From contig NZ_JABMCZ010000005.1 of NCBI RefSeq assembly GCF_013186535.1, positions 558,001-622,000 of the forward strand: a stretch of 64,000 nt of DNA. The letters are read 5' to 3'. Position numbers and translations under genes: made by a program. This DNA comes from Nocardia terpenica. Its GTDB lineage: Bacteria; Actinomycetota; Actinomycetes; Mycobacteriales; Mycobacteriaceae. A model generated the notes under the pieces. That model had not been told where the DNA came from, ran no database searches, and saw nothing but the letters and a program-made list of their open reading frames with translations. Below are positions 1 through 13,503 of this stretch, in pieces. Every line of letters begins with the position of its first letter. The stretch's first letter is position 1.

Positions 1-971
<971 letters not shown>

Positions 972-1037
972 CCAGCCTACCGGGAACGATCCATCGAGTT
1001 TTCCGGTGGTTGCCCCTAGCGCGCGGGGCCGGGCCGG

Positions 1038-2390
1038 TCAGCGGCCGCGAACGATGCGGCGCAGCTTGGTCACCCGGGGGCCGACCTCGCGTTCGTAGCC
1101 GTGATCGGTGGGGTCGTAGTAGTCGGTACCGACCAGGTCGTCGGGCGGATACTGCTGGGCCAGAACGCCATCGGGGTGGTCGTGCGGGTATCGGTACCCC
1201 TGGGCGTTGCCCAGGCGGGCCGCGCCGGAGTAATGGCCGTCACGCAGGTGCGGCGGCACCGCCCCCGCCTTACCCTTGCCGATGTCGGCCAGGGCCGCCC
1301 CGATGGCGGCGGCCACCGCGCCGGACTTCGGCGCGGTGGCGACGTGAATGGTGGCGTGCGCCAAGGCCAGTTGCGCCTCGGGCAGGCCGACCAGCTGGAC
1401 CACCTGGGCGGCGGCCACGGCGGTCTGCAGCGCGGTCGGATCGGCCATGCCGACGTCCTCGCTGGCCTGGATCATCAAGCGGCGGGCGATGAATCGCGGG
1501 TCCTCGCCCGCGCTGATCATCCGGGCCAGGTAGTGCAGCGCGGCGTCCACGTCGGAGCCGCGCAGCGACTTGATGAACGCGCTGATCACGTCGTAGTGCT
1601 GGTCGCCCGCGCGGTCGTAGCGCACGGCGGCCTTGTCGACGCTGGCCTCGACCAGGTCGACGTCGACCGTGCCGTCCAGCGAGGACTCGGCCGACGCCTC
1701 CAGCGCGGTCAGCGACCGGCGCGCGTCGCCGCCCGCGATGCGCACGATGTGGTCGAGCGCCGCGTCGGTGACCGTGTAGTGGCCCGCCAGCCCGCGCGGG
1801 TCGGCGATGGCGCGCCGCAGCACCGTGCGGATGTCGTCGTCGGACAGCGATTGCAGTTGCAGCACCAGCGACCGCGACAGCAGCGGCGACACCACCGAGA
1901 ACGACGGATTCTCCGTGGTGGCGCCGACCAGCAGCACCACCCGGTTCTCCACCGCGGCCAGCAGCGCGTCCTGCTGGGTCTTGGAGAAACGGTGCACCTC
2001 GTCGATGAACAGGACCGTCTGCTCCCCCGCCAGCAGCCGCCGCCGCGCGATGTCGATGACCGCGCGCACCTCCTTCACCCCCGCCGACAGCGCCGACAGC
2101 GCCTCGAACCGGCGGCCGGTGGCATGCGAGATGAGCGAGGCGAGGGTGGTCTTCCCGGTGCCGGGCGGACCGTACAGCAGCACCGACGCCGCACCCGAGC
2201 CCTCGACCAGACGCCGCAGCGGCGAGCCGGGCCCCAGCAGATGCTGCTGCCCGACCACCTCGTCCAGGCTCTCGGGCCGCATCCGCACCGCCAGCGGGGC
2301 CAAGCGCCCGGCCGCGTCTCCCATCCCGAATTCCCCGGCACCGTTCGACGAGGACTCCGCTACCGGGGCATCGAACAGTCCTTCACTCAC
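1038..2390 (-). CDS. rarA: Replication-associated recombination protein A (RarA/MgsA AAA+ ATPase)
   Basis: A 450-residue AAA+ ATPase of the RarA/MgsA/WRNIP1 family, which acts at stalled replication forks together with SSB and recombination proteins. The Walker A loop GPPGTGKTT is at residues 74-82 and the Walker B/DEVH-type box VLFIDEVHRF at 126-135. An arginine-finger region and the C-terminal tetramerisation domain follow (AIGAALADIGKGKAGAVPPHLRDGHY). Length is normal for the family. It lies between alaS and aspS, as its homologue does in mycobacteria (Rv2559c, recalled). The N-terminal 25 residues are not conserved-looking, so the true start could be slightly downstream. Confidence 0.95.
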   Translation of the reverse strand: MSEGLFDAPVAESSSNGAGEFGMGDAAGRLAPLAVRMRPESLDEVVGQQHLLGPGSPLRRLVEGSGAASVLLYGPPGTGKTTLASLISHATGRRFEALSALSAGVKEVRAVIDIARRRLLAGEQTVLFIDEVHRFSKTQQDALLAAVENRVVLLVGATTENPSFSVVSPLLSRSLVLQLQSLSDDDIRTVLRRAIADPRGLAGHYTVTDAALDHIVRIAGGDARRSLTALEASAESSLDGTVDVDLVEASVDKAAVRYDRAGDQHYDVISAFIKSLRGSDVDAALHYLARMISAGEDPRFIARRLMIQASEDVGMADPTALQTAVAAAQVVQLVGLPEAQLALAHATIHVATAPKSGAVAAAIGAALADIGKGKAGAVPPHLRDGHYSGAARLGNAQGYRYPHDHPDGVLAQQYPPDDLVGTDYYDPTDHGYEREVGPRVTKLRRIVRGR

Positions 2391-2427
2391 CGGTCAACCG
2401 TACCGAGCCGGTCCGACATGTCGGGAC

Positions 2428-3597
2428 CTACTCTTCCCAGTACTCCTCGAGCGTCGCCGACACATGCTCGGCGAAATCGCCGAGGGTGTCGTCGCCGGTG
2501 ATGCGGGCGTCCTCGGCGAGGGCGGCCCAGCGGTTGATCAGTGCGGCCGATCGGGGTACGGACAGGCCGTGCTCGCGGGCGGCGGCGATGCGGGTGTGGT
2601 CGGCGGGCAGGAACCAGTACGTGGTGAGCCACACCCAGATCAATCGGGCCTCGAGAATGCGCTCGGCCAGCAGGGTGTCGTCGGCCAGGGCGGGCCACAC
2701 GCCCACCACCTCCGAGCGCCACGCCTCCACCATCTGCCGCGCCCGCTCCCGGGACAGCTCGAAATCGCAGAGGCAGCCGGGGAAGGAGACCAGCGCGTAG
2801 GCGATATCCAGTGTGGCGTCACGGAATCCGCCCCACTCGTAGTCGAGGAAGCGCGCACCCTCGTCGTTGAGGATGACGTTGTCCGGGCACAGGTCCGACG
2901 GACTGAACGCGCGGAAACGACCCGCGGAGAACAACCGATTGCCCCGCACGATGCGTTCGGCGATCTCGCCGGGCACCTCGATGCCCAGCTCGCGCCCGAG
3001 CAGCCCGGGCACCTCGCTGATCGCGGACTCGGCCTGCTGGGCGATGCCGTCGATGCGATGCACCACGTCGACCCGGCGCAGCAGCGCCACGAAATCGGCC
3101 TCGCGGCCCACGGTCGCCGCGTGCATGCGGCCCATGGCCTGCGCGAACGCCATGAGCGCATTGCGGCTGGCCGGTTCGGCGCCGGTGTGCAGCACCGAGG
3201 TCAGCGACATGTTCTCACCGAGGTCGCTGAGGATGAGTAATCGGTCGGGCAGGCTGTGTGCCAGCAGGTAGGCGCCGGGACGGTGCTCACTGCTGAGTGC
3301 GGTGGTGAATTGATACGACACCGCCTCGCGGAGAAAGGCGGAATCGATACTGGCCACCCCCGGTGCCAGACCACTGAAACGGCGATCGTACGCGCCCCCG
3401 GCAACCTGCTTCACGATCAGGGTCCGAGGAAGTGAAAACGCGTTCTCCGCCACACGCACGCGTAGTACCGTCGTCCTGCCACTGCCGCTGAGTTCGATTG
3501 GATCGCTCAGCTTTACCGGAGCACCCATTCGTTTGGTGAGCAGCTGTTGTGCCGCGGACACGACTTCGGCGGCGCGTTCGGCCAATAGTGCGGTCAT
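2428..3597 (-). CDS. Phosphotransferase (APH-like kinase fold) family protein
   Basis: A 389-residue protein with the fold of aminoglycoside phosphotransferase/choline-kinase-like small-molecule kinases. The catalytic-loop equivalent is SPSDLCPDNVI, where the usual HGD is replaced by PSD but the Asp and downstream Asn remain. The metal-binding DFG-equivalent follows as FLDYEWGG. The start at 3597 is supported by a GAGAGG ribosome-binding site 5-10 bases upstream. The gene ends 37 bp before the rarA start on the same strand, so the two may be co-transcribed. The substrate is unknown. Nothing else in the neighbourhood suggests antibiotic modification. Confidence 0.75.
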   Translation of the reverse strand: MTALLAERAAEVVSAAQQLLTKRMGAPVKLSDPIELSGSGRTTVLRVRVAENAFSLPRTLIVKQVAGGAYDRRFSGLAPGVASIDSAFLREAVSYQFTTALSSEHRPGAYLLAHSLPDRLLILSDLGENMSLTSVLHTGAEPASRNALMAFAQAMGRMHAATVGREADFVALLRRVDVVHRIDGIAQQAESAISEVPGLLGRELGIEVPGEIAERIVRGNRLFSAGRFRAFSPSDLCPDNVILNDEGARFLDYEWGGFRDATLDIAYALVSFPGCLCDFELSRERARQMVEAWRSEVVGVWPALADDTLLAERILEARLIWVWLTTYWFLPADHTRIAAAREHGLSVPRSAALINRWAALAEDARITGDDTLGDFAEHVSATLEEYWEE

Positions 3598-3847
3598 CGC
3601 CTCTCAAGTTACTCGCTCCAGGTCACTTTCAGCGAGCGGTTGCGCAACCTTTCGCGCGTCGCTCGGCGTGTCTATGTGAAGGGTTTGCTATCGCCAACGA
3701 TGCTCGGTAATCGACGCGTCCGACCACCTGGTATGTCCGGAACGGACACCGGCCGAGCTTGCTTGACACCTGCTGGCCGGTCCGGTTGTCTCGACGTCAA
3801 CTGCTGTGCGCCACACCGTAACCCAGGTGATTCGAAAGGTCCCGACG

Positions 3848-5113
3848 ATGACCGACACCCCGCGCTCCGCGCCCGGCGACACTCCCGCGGAGGGCGGAGC
3901 CGAGCGGTTCGCCGCCCAGCCCGGGCAACATCTGAATCCGCAACCCCCCGCCGACGACGAACCCGGCGCGGAGCACGGGCGGCACGAGATGCCCGGGGCC
4001 GCCGGGTATCCGCAGTTCGAAGGGCCGGGCGCGCCGCAGTACGGCAGCGAGCCGGTCGAGCCGCCACCGCCCGTGTCGACGTCCGGCGGGGCCGTGCCGC
4101 CGCCCCCGCCGGTGTCGGGCGTCCCGGTGCCGCCACCCGGCGGCGCGCCGGTCCCGCCGCCGAGTCACGGTGGCCCGCAATACGGCTACGGACCGCAGGA
4201 GGTCCCACCGGGCGCCGCACCGCCGCCGGGATCGGTTCCGCCCCATGGCGCTGTTCCCCCGCAAGGCGTCCAACCGCACGGCGCGGTTCCGCCGGGCGCG
4301 GTTCCACCGCAGGGCACGGTTCCATCGCAAGGCGCCGTCCCGCCGCAAGGTACCTATCCGCCGCCAGGCACCTACCCGCCACAAGGCGGCTACCCGCCGC
4401 AGGGCACGGTCCCGCCGCAGGGCTGGGCGCCGACCGGCGATACGGCGCCTCCGCCCGGATACGGGTACACGCCGTATGGTGTGCCGCCCGGCGGGCCGGG
4501 CGGGCTCGGGATCGGGCGCGCGCTCGGGTACGGCTGGGATCGGTTCCGCGCCAACCCGATTCCGTGGATCGGCATTACGCTGGTCGGTTTCGTGGCCTAC
4601 CTGGCGGTGGTGCTGGTGGTCAATGTCGGGCACGTCCAGTCGCTGCCCGCACTGCTGCTGCTGGCGCTGGTGGTGGCGGTCGTGGTGTGGCTGCTACAGG
4701 CGGCCATGCTGCGCGGCGCGCTCTACGAGACCGACGGCACCCCGCCGGACCTACAGGGGTTCTTCGGCTTCGTCAACGCGGGCAACGTGCTGCTCACGGC
4801 GCTGGCCGTATTCCTCGTCGCGGTCGTGGCGGCGGCGCTGTGCGTCGTGCCCGCGATCGTCGTGCTGTTCCTGGGCATGTTCTCGCTGCACTTCGCGATC
4901 GATCAGGACCTCGGGCCGTTCGCGGCGATCAAGGCCAGTGTGCAGCTGGTGATCGCCAATGCCGCGCAGCTGGTGCTGCTGGCGCTGGCGGTGGCCGTGC
5001 TGACCTTCCTGGCCGTGCTGCCGTGCGGGATCGGGCTGCTGGTCGCGGGCCCGGTGACGGCCATCGCGGTGACCTACGCCTACCGCACGCTCACCGGCGG
5101 ACTGGCCGCCTGA
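3848..5113 (+). CDS. Proline/glutamine/glycine-rich membrane protein
   Basis: A 421-residue protein in two parts. Residues 1 to about 210 are disordered and rich in Pro, Gln and Gly, with repeated VPPQG/YPPQG units. Residues from about 230 to the end form a hydrophobic domain with roughly four or five membrane segments, starting at GRALGYGWDRFRANPIPW. The ATG at 3848 is preferred over an in-frame ATG at 3806 because GAAAGG lies 9 bases upstream. It resembles the mycobacterial proline- and glycine-rich membrane protein Rv2560, which is likewise next to the rarA homologue (recalled). No biochemical role is known to me; an envelope protein is likely. Confidence 0.8.
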   Translation: MTDTPRSAPGDTPAEGGAERFAAQPGQHLNPQPPADDEPGAEHGRHEMPGAAGYPQFEGPGAPQYGSEPVEPPPPVSTSGGAVPPPPPVSGVPVPPPGGAPVPPPSHGGPQYGYGPQEVPPGAAPPPGSVPPHGAVPPQGVQPHGAVPPGAVPPQGTVPSQGAVPPQGTYPPPGTYPPQGGYPPQGTVPPQGWAPTGDTAPPPGYGYTPYGVPPGGPGGLGIGRALGYGWDRFRANPIPWIGITLVGFVAYLAVVLVVNVGHVQSLPALLLLALVVAVVVWLLQAAMLRGALYETDGTPPDLQGFFGFVNAGNVLLTALAVFLVAVVAAALCVVPAIVVLFLGMFSLHFAIDQDLGPFAAIKASVQLVIANAAQLVLLALAVAVLTFLAVLPCGIGLLVAGPVTAIAVTYAYRTLTGGLAA

Positions 5114-5133
5114 TTCACCGAGCCGATCGAGAA

Positions 5134-5169
5134 CATCGGGGCGACACCGACTTCGGTGTCGCCCCGATG
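5134..5169. terminator. Bidirectional hairpin terminator between convergent genes
   Basis: A perfect 17-bp inverted repeat (CATCGGGGCGACACCGA and its complement) separated by only two bases. It lies between the converging ends of the proline-rich membrane gene and aspS. There is no clear T-run on either side, as is common in high-GC actinobacteria. It can serve both directions. Confidence 0.85.
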
Positions 5170-5180
5170 CCTGCCGGATA

Positions 5181-6971
<1,791 letters not shown>

Positions 6972-7174
6972 GGGATTCCTTTCGACGACTCGAGTGCACC
7001 GGAGAGGACCCGGTGCGCTCCCATGGTAGTGAGACGGCTTCGGTGACCGGAAACCGTATCCGCGGCGGGGGCAGCGGTGGCGCCGTCGGCGCGAGATCGT
7101 GTCAAGCTTTATGCGCCCGCGCCGCGACGCGGGTCGGACGGCCCGACCCTCACGACCAGGAGAGAGCAGCAGCG

Positions 7175-8083
7175 ATGACCTTCAACGAAGGCAGCGACAT
7201 CGATCCGAATCGAGTGTCGACCGGCGGGATGGGACCCAAGCTCGCGCTGGGAGGCGGCGGCGGGCTGCTGGTGCTGGTTCTCGCGGTGCTGTTCGGCGTC
7301 AATCCGGGACATGTGATGGACAGCCTGACCGGGAGCGGCAATCACGGCGGCCAGGGCGGCGGCGTCGACGTCTCCATGTGCAAGACCAACGGCGACGCCA
7401 ACCGGTACGCCCAATGCCGCGTCATCCTCACCGCGCAGAGCCTCGACGGGGTGTGGGGCAATCAGCTGGTGCGGCAGACCAGCCGCCAGTACCGACCGCC
7501 GCAGGTGAAGCTGTTCACCGGCGCCGTCGGGACCGGATGCGGCAACGCGACCAGCGCGGTCGGCCCGTTCTACTGCCCCGCCGACAAGACCGCGTACTTC
7601 GACACCGGATTCTTCCAGGAACTGCGCGACAAGTTCGGCGCCAGCGGCGGTCCGCTCGCCGAGGAGTACGTGGTGGCCCACGAGTTCGGCCATCACATCC
7701 AGAACCTGCTGGGCGACAGCGGCCGCGCGCAGCGCGACCCGAAGGGCCCCCAGTCCGGTTCGGTGCGGCTCGAGCTGCAGGCCGACTGCTACGCCGGACT
7801 GTGGGCCAGCTACGCCGACAAGACCCCCGCCCCCGGCGGCACCCAACCGCTGCTCAAACCCCTGAGCGACAACGACATCCGCGACGCCCTCTCCGCCGCG
7901 GCCGCCGTCGGCGACGACCGCATCCAGAAGGCCGCCACCGGCCGCGTCAGCCCGGAAGGCTGGACCCACGGCTCCTCCGCCGAACGCCAGAAATGGTTCC
8001 TCGCCGGATACCGCACCGGCCAGGTCCGCGCCTGCGACACCTTCTCCGTCCAGGACCTGACCAACCCACCCGCCCTGCGCTGA
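7175..8083 (+). CDS. YpfJ-type neutral zinc metallopeptidase, membrane-anchored
   Basis: A 302-residue protein of the YpfJ/KPN_02809 metallopeptidase family. A short cytoplasmic N-terminus is followed by one membrane segment at about residues 18-40 (ALGGGGGLLVLVLAVLFGV). An extracytoplasmic domain then carries the zinc site VVAHEFGHHIQNLLG (HExxH) and the downstream LELQADCYAGLW segment, whose Glu/Asp complete the metal and helix motif. The ATG at 7175 has AGGAGAGA 10-17 bases upstream, so an upstream in-frame start at 7013 is rejected. It is divergent from aspS. Physiological substrates are unknown for the family. Confidence 0.9.
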   Translation: MTFNEGSDIDPNRVSTGGMGPKLALGGGGGLLVLVLAVLFGVNPGHVMDSLTGSGNHGGQGGGVDVSMCKTNGDANRYAQCRVILTAQSLDGVWGNQLVRQTSRQYRPPQVKLFTGAVGTGCGNATSAVGPFYCPADKTAYFDTGFFQELRDKFGASGGPLAEEYVVAHEFGHHIQNLLGDSGRAQRDPKGPQSGSVRLELQADCYAGLWASYADKTPAPGGTQPLLKPLSDNDIRDALSAAAAVGDDRIQKAATGRVSPEGWTHGSSAERQKWFLAGYRTGQVRACDTFSVQDLTNPPALR

Positions 8084-8277
8084 CCCACCCATCGTCCGGT
8101 CTCCCGCTTCGGCTGTACCCCAGCACCATTCGGGCCGTTCGTGCTCCTGTATGCGAGGTCTGTAGGGATAGACGACGCGATCGCAGACCGCTCGGGCGCG
8201 TCGCACCGACCCCGCCGGTTACGCGGGACACAATCACGAGCGGCGGTGTCGCTGTCGCCCGGACCAAAGGAGAACGC

Positions 8278-9234
8278 ATGGGAACACGCGGGGCGACAAG
8301 ACGATTCGTAGCAGTGCGAGCGACAGCCGCGGCGGTGCTGGTGACCGCCGGACTACTGAGCGGCTCCGCACTGGCCGCAGGCCAGGATCCGGCGGTGCCC
8401 GCACCCAACGCCGCCGCTCCGGCCCCAGCTCCGTGGACGAATACCGCAGCTCCCGCACCGAATACCGCAGCGCCAGCCCCACTTGCGGCAGCGAACGCTA
8501 CAGCTCCGGCGCAGAACTCTGCTCCCGCACCGAACCCGTCCCCCACGCCGAGCGGCGCAGCACCCACACCGGCGCAGCCACGCGATATCGCCGCTCCAGC
8601 TCCGGGAACGGATACAGCGGCACCTGCATCAGCGCCGAATCCGGCCCCCGCACCGAATGCCGCGGCACCGGCACCCAATTCGGCGCCAGCGCCGAACGCG
8701 GCTCCCGCACCGAATGGTGCGGCACCGGCACCCAATTCGGCGCCAGCGCCGAACGCGGCTCCCGCACCGAATGGTGCGGCGCCAGCGCCCAATTCAGCGC
8801 CGGTGCCCAACTCGGTTCCGGTGGGGGTGACGTTGACGACTATTCCGGAGGGGTGGGCGGGGCGGAGTGATCTCGGGCCCACGTTGCAGGTGGAGCGGGA
8901 TGGGAAGGCCGTGAAGAGTGCGGATGCCGCCAGTGCCGATCGGAAGCCGGGGACGGCTCCGCAGCGGGTGGCGGGGCGGGTGGCGGCGGATGTGCTGGCG
9001 GCGGGGATGGCCGAGGCGCGGGCGTTGGTCGCGGTGGATATGGGGACTCCCAAGGAGGGGGACCATGGGACCGCGCTGCTCGACTTTCTGGGGGCGAGTC
9101 CGGATCGGGACGTTCATCTGGTCGTCTACGGCCCGGCCTATGCCGAGGGGCTGTCGGACGACCAGAAGGCCAATCGGAAGCGCTTCACCGATCTGTGCAC
9201 GAGGCTGCTCGATGCCTTCGTGCAGGATCGCTGA
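8278..9234 (+). CDS. Secreted Ala/Pro/Asn-rich protein
   Basis: A 318-residue predicted exported protein. Residues 1-33 form a signal peptide (positively charged start, Ala/Leu-rich core, cleavage near ALAAG). About residues 38-185 are a low-complexity APAPN/AAPAPN tract containing an exact DNA duplication. The C-terminal 130 residues form a globular-looking domain beginning VTLTTIPEGWAG and containing DRDVHLVVYGPAYAEGL. An AAAGGAG site lies 7-13 bases before the ATG at 8278. I do not recognise the C-terminal domain. The tract resembles the Pro/Ala-rich regions of mycobacterial secreted glycoproteins such as Apa, but homology is not claimed. It ends 9 bp from the convergent korB. Confidence 0.75.
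   Translation: MGTRGATRRFVAVRATAAAVLVTAGLLSGSALAAGQDPAVPAPNAAAPAPAPWTNTAAPAPNTAAPAPLAAANATAPAQNSAPAPNPSPTPSGAAPTPAQPRDIAAPAPGTDTAAPASAPNPAPAPNAAAPAPNSAPAPNAAPAPNGAAPAPNSAPAPNAAPAPNGAAPAPNSAPVPNSVPVGVTLTTIPEGWAGRSDLGPTLQVERDGKAVKSADAASADRKPGTAPQRVAGRVAADVLAAGMAEARALVAVDMGTPKEGDHGTALLDFLGASPDRDVHLVVYGPAYAEGLSDDQKANRKRFTDLCTRLLDAFVQDR
8662..8775 (+). repeat. Two exact tandem copies of a 57-bp unit
   Basis: Two directly adjacent identical 57-bp copies (8662-8718 and 8719-8775), each coding a 19-residue Ala/Pro/Asn-rich block of the secreted protein. A partial, diverged third copy starts at 8776. The period is a multiple of three, so copy-number change would keep the reading frame. Confidence 0.9.
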
Positions 9235-9243
9235 GCGGGGCCG

Positions 9244-10319
9244 TCAGCCGACGGTCCAGGTTTCCTTTCCGGTGAGCAGCTGCTGCAGGGCGTCCGGTCC
9301 GACGGGCTTGCGTTCGCGGGCCATGGCGGTCTGGGCGCGCACGCCGTCGTCGTAGGTGGGGCGGGCGACGCTGCGGAAGATGCCGACCGGCACGTGCGAC
9401 AGGTCCTGGGAGGACAGCCGCGACAGCGCGAAGGCGTATTCGGGGTCGTCGCGGTAGGCGTCGTGCACGACGATATCGGCCTCGGCGACGCCGTCCGCTC
9501 GGGCCACCTCCAGGCCGAAACCGCTGCGCACCACGGCGAATTCGCCCTCGGCGCCGAAGCGGATCGGCTCGCCGTGGCGCAGCCGGATCAGGTGCGACTC
9601 GGCATTGTCGCGGCGCAGCGCGTCGAACGAGCCGTCGTTGAAGATGGGGCAGTCCTGCAGGATCTCCACGAACGACGTGCCGCGATGTTCGGCCGCCGCG
9701 CGCAGCACCTCGGTGAGCCCGGCGCGGTCGGAGTCCAGGGCCCGCGCCGCGAAGGTGGCCTCGGCGCCCAGCGCCACCGACAGCGTGTTGAACGGATGGT
9801 CCACCGAGCCCATCGGCGTGGACTTGGTGATCTTGCCGCGCTCGGAGGTCGGCGAGTACTGGCCCTTGGTGAGCCCGTAGATCCGGTTGTTGAACAGCAG
9901 GATCGTGAGATTCACATTGCGGCGCAACGCATGGATGAGGTGATTGCCGCCGATGGACAGCGCGTCGCCGTCGCCGGTCACCACCCACACCGACAGGTCC
10001 GGGCGGGTGACGGCGAGCCCGGTGGCGATGGCGGGCGCGCGGCCGTGGATGGAATGGATGCCGTAGGCGTCCAGGTAGTACGGGAACCGGCTGGAGCATC
10101 CGATACCGGACACGAACATCAGGTTCTCGCGGCGCAGGCCGAGCTCGGCGAGGAAGCCGCGCACGGTGGCGAGAATGACGTAGTCGCCGCACCCGGGGCA
10201 CCAGCGCACCTCCTGGTCGGAGGTGAAGTCCTTGACCTTCTGCGGGCCCTCGGCGCCGGGGACCCCGCTCAGCCCGGTCAGGCCGAGGTCGGTACCCACC
10301 AGCGACGCATCCATGATCG

Positions 10320-10323
<4 letters not shown>
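9244..10323 (-). CDS. korB: 2-oxoglutarate:ferredoxin oxidoreductase, beta subunit
   Basis: A 359-residue thiamine-pyrophosphate-binding subunit of a 2-oxoacid:ferredoxin oxidoreductase, which decarboxylates 2-oxoglutarate to succinyl-CoA with ferredoxin as acceptor. The FeS/TPP region WCPGCGDYVIL is near residue 37. The TPP-Mg motif GDGDALSIGGNHL and the following NNRIYGLTKGQ are typical. The ATG at 10323 overlaps the korA stop by 4 bp (ATGA), which fixes the start and shows translational coupling. In mycobacteria KorAB supplies a CoA-dependent, oxygen-tolerant route through the TCA cycle. No ferredoxin gene is adjacent. Confidence 0.95.
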
Positions 10324-12257
<1,934 letters not shown>

Positions 12258-12431
12258 GGGCCCATCACTTCCTAGTCGGTATGACGTCCACTCGCCAAAT
12301 TACTCCGCCGCAACCCGACACACGCGGGATGCATGCGGTCCAACAAGATTCACTCGCGCCGATCGGGGCCCGGTCAAGCCCCCGATGCCGATGTCGAGGT
12401 GAATCCTCGAGGTGGTGCTCGGGTACTGCGG

Positions 12432-13472
12432 TCAGGCGAACAGTGCGAGCTGCGGATCCGGCGGCGGGGCGGCCGCGCGATCGCGCTCGGTGCCGCGTGG
12501 CTGCGGAGGCTCGTCCTCCGAGGACCGGTCGCGGTGTAGCCCGTATCGTTCGAGCAGGGGGTCTACCCGGCTCCGTAGCCACGCAGCGTACTCCGGTGTG
12601 ACGTACGCCCCACGACCGTACAGCTGCCGGTATTTTCGCAGCAGCGCAGGGTGGTGCCCGGCGAGCCATTCCAGGAACCAGCCGCGGGTGCTGCCGCGCA
12701 GGTGCAGCGCGAAGGCGGTGGCCCGCGCGGCGCCCGCCTCGGCGATGGCGGCGAACAGCGCCTCCAGATGGGCGGTGCCGTCGGTGAGATACGGAAGGAC
12801 CGGGGCCACCAGCACGCCCACCTCGAATCCGGCATCGGACAGCGCGCGCACCATGTCCAGCCGCGCCCGCGGCGACGGGGTGCCCGGCTCCAGGCCGTGG
12901 TGCAGCTCCGGGTCGAGGATCGCGATGGACACCGCCAGGCTGACCGGGACCTGCCGCGCGGCCTGGGTGAGCAGCGGCAGGTCGCGGCGCAGCAGCGTGC
13001 CCTTGGTGAGAATGGAGAAGGGCGTGCCGGATTCGGCCAGCGCGCCGATGATGCCCGGCATGAGCCGATAGCGGCCCTCGGCGCGCTGATACGGATCGGT
13101 GTTGGTGCCCAGCGCCACCGAGTCGCGCCGCCACGAGCCGCGCCGCAGCTCCCGCCGAAGTACCGCGGCGACATTGGTTTTGACCACGAGCTGGGTCTCG
13201 AAGTCGCGCCCGGGGTTCAGGTCCAGGTATTCGTGCGAGGGGCGGGCGAAGCAGTACCGGCAGGCGTGCGAGCAGCCGCGAATCGGATTCACGGTCCACT
13301 GAAAGCCGAAGCCCACGCCCGGGGGCAGCTTGTTCAGCGCGCTCTTGCACAGCACCTCGTGGAATGTGACGCCCTCGAACTCGGGAGTCCGGACGCTGCG
13401 CACGAAACCGGCCCGCTCGAGGCCGGGGAGTGCCCCGTCATCGGCGCCGAGGGTCTGGCTCTGCCATCGCAT
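12432..13472 (-). CDS. Radical SAM protein, SPL-like / Rv2578c-type
   Basis: A 346-residue radical SAM enzyme. The 4Fe-4S cluster motif is GCSHACRYCFAR, i.e. CxxxCxxC, near residues 67-78, preceded by FQWTVNPIRGC, which is typical of the SplB-like subgroup annotated as the Rv2578c family. Glycine-rich SAM contacts follow (VALGTNTDPYQ, FSILTKGT). A C-terminal Pro/Asp-rich tail is unconserved. Its natural reaction is unknown to me. A weak half-palindrome (GTTCTA at 13491-13496) lies just upstream of the start. Confidence 0.85.
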   Translation of the reverse strand: MRWQSQTLGADDGALPGLERAGFVRSVRTPEFEGVTFHEVLCKSALNKLPPGVGFGFQWTVNPIRGCSHACRYCFARPSHEYLDLNPGRDFETQLVVKTNVAAVLRRELRRGSWRRDSVALGTNTDPYQRAEGRYRLMPGIIGALAESGTPFSILTKGTLLRRDLPLLTQAARQVPVSLAVSIAILDPELHHGLEPGTPSPRARLDMVRALSDAGFEVGVLVAPVLPYLTDGTAHLEALFAAIAEAGAARATAFALHLRGSTRGWFLEWLAGHHPALLRKYRQLYGRGAYVTPEYAAWLRSRVDPLLERYGLHRDRSSEDEPPQPRGTERDRAAAPPPDPQLALFA

Positions 13473-13503
13473 GCCCTCATTCGAACATCTGTTCTAATCG
13501 CCG

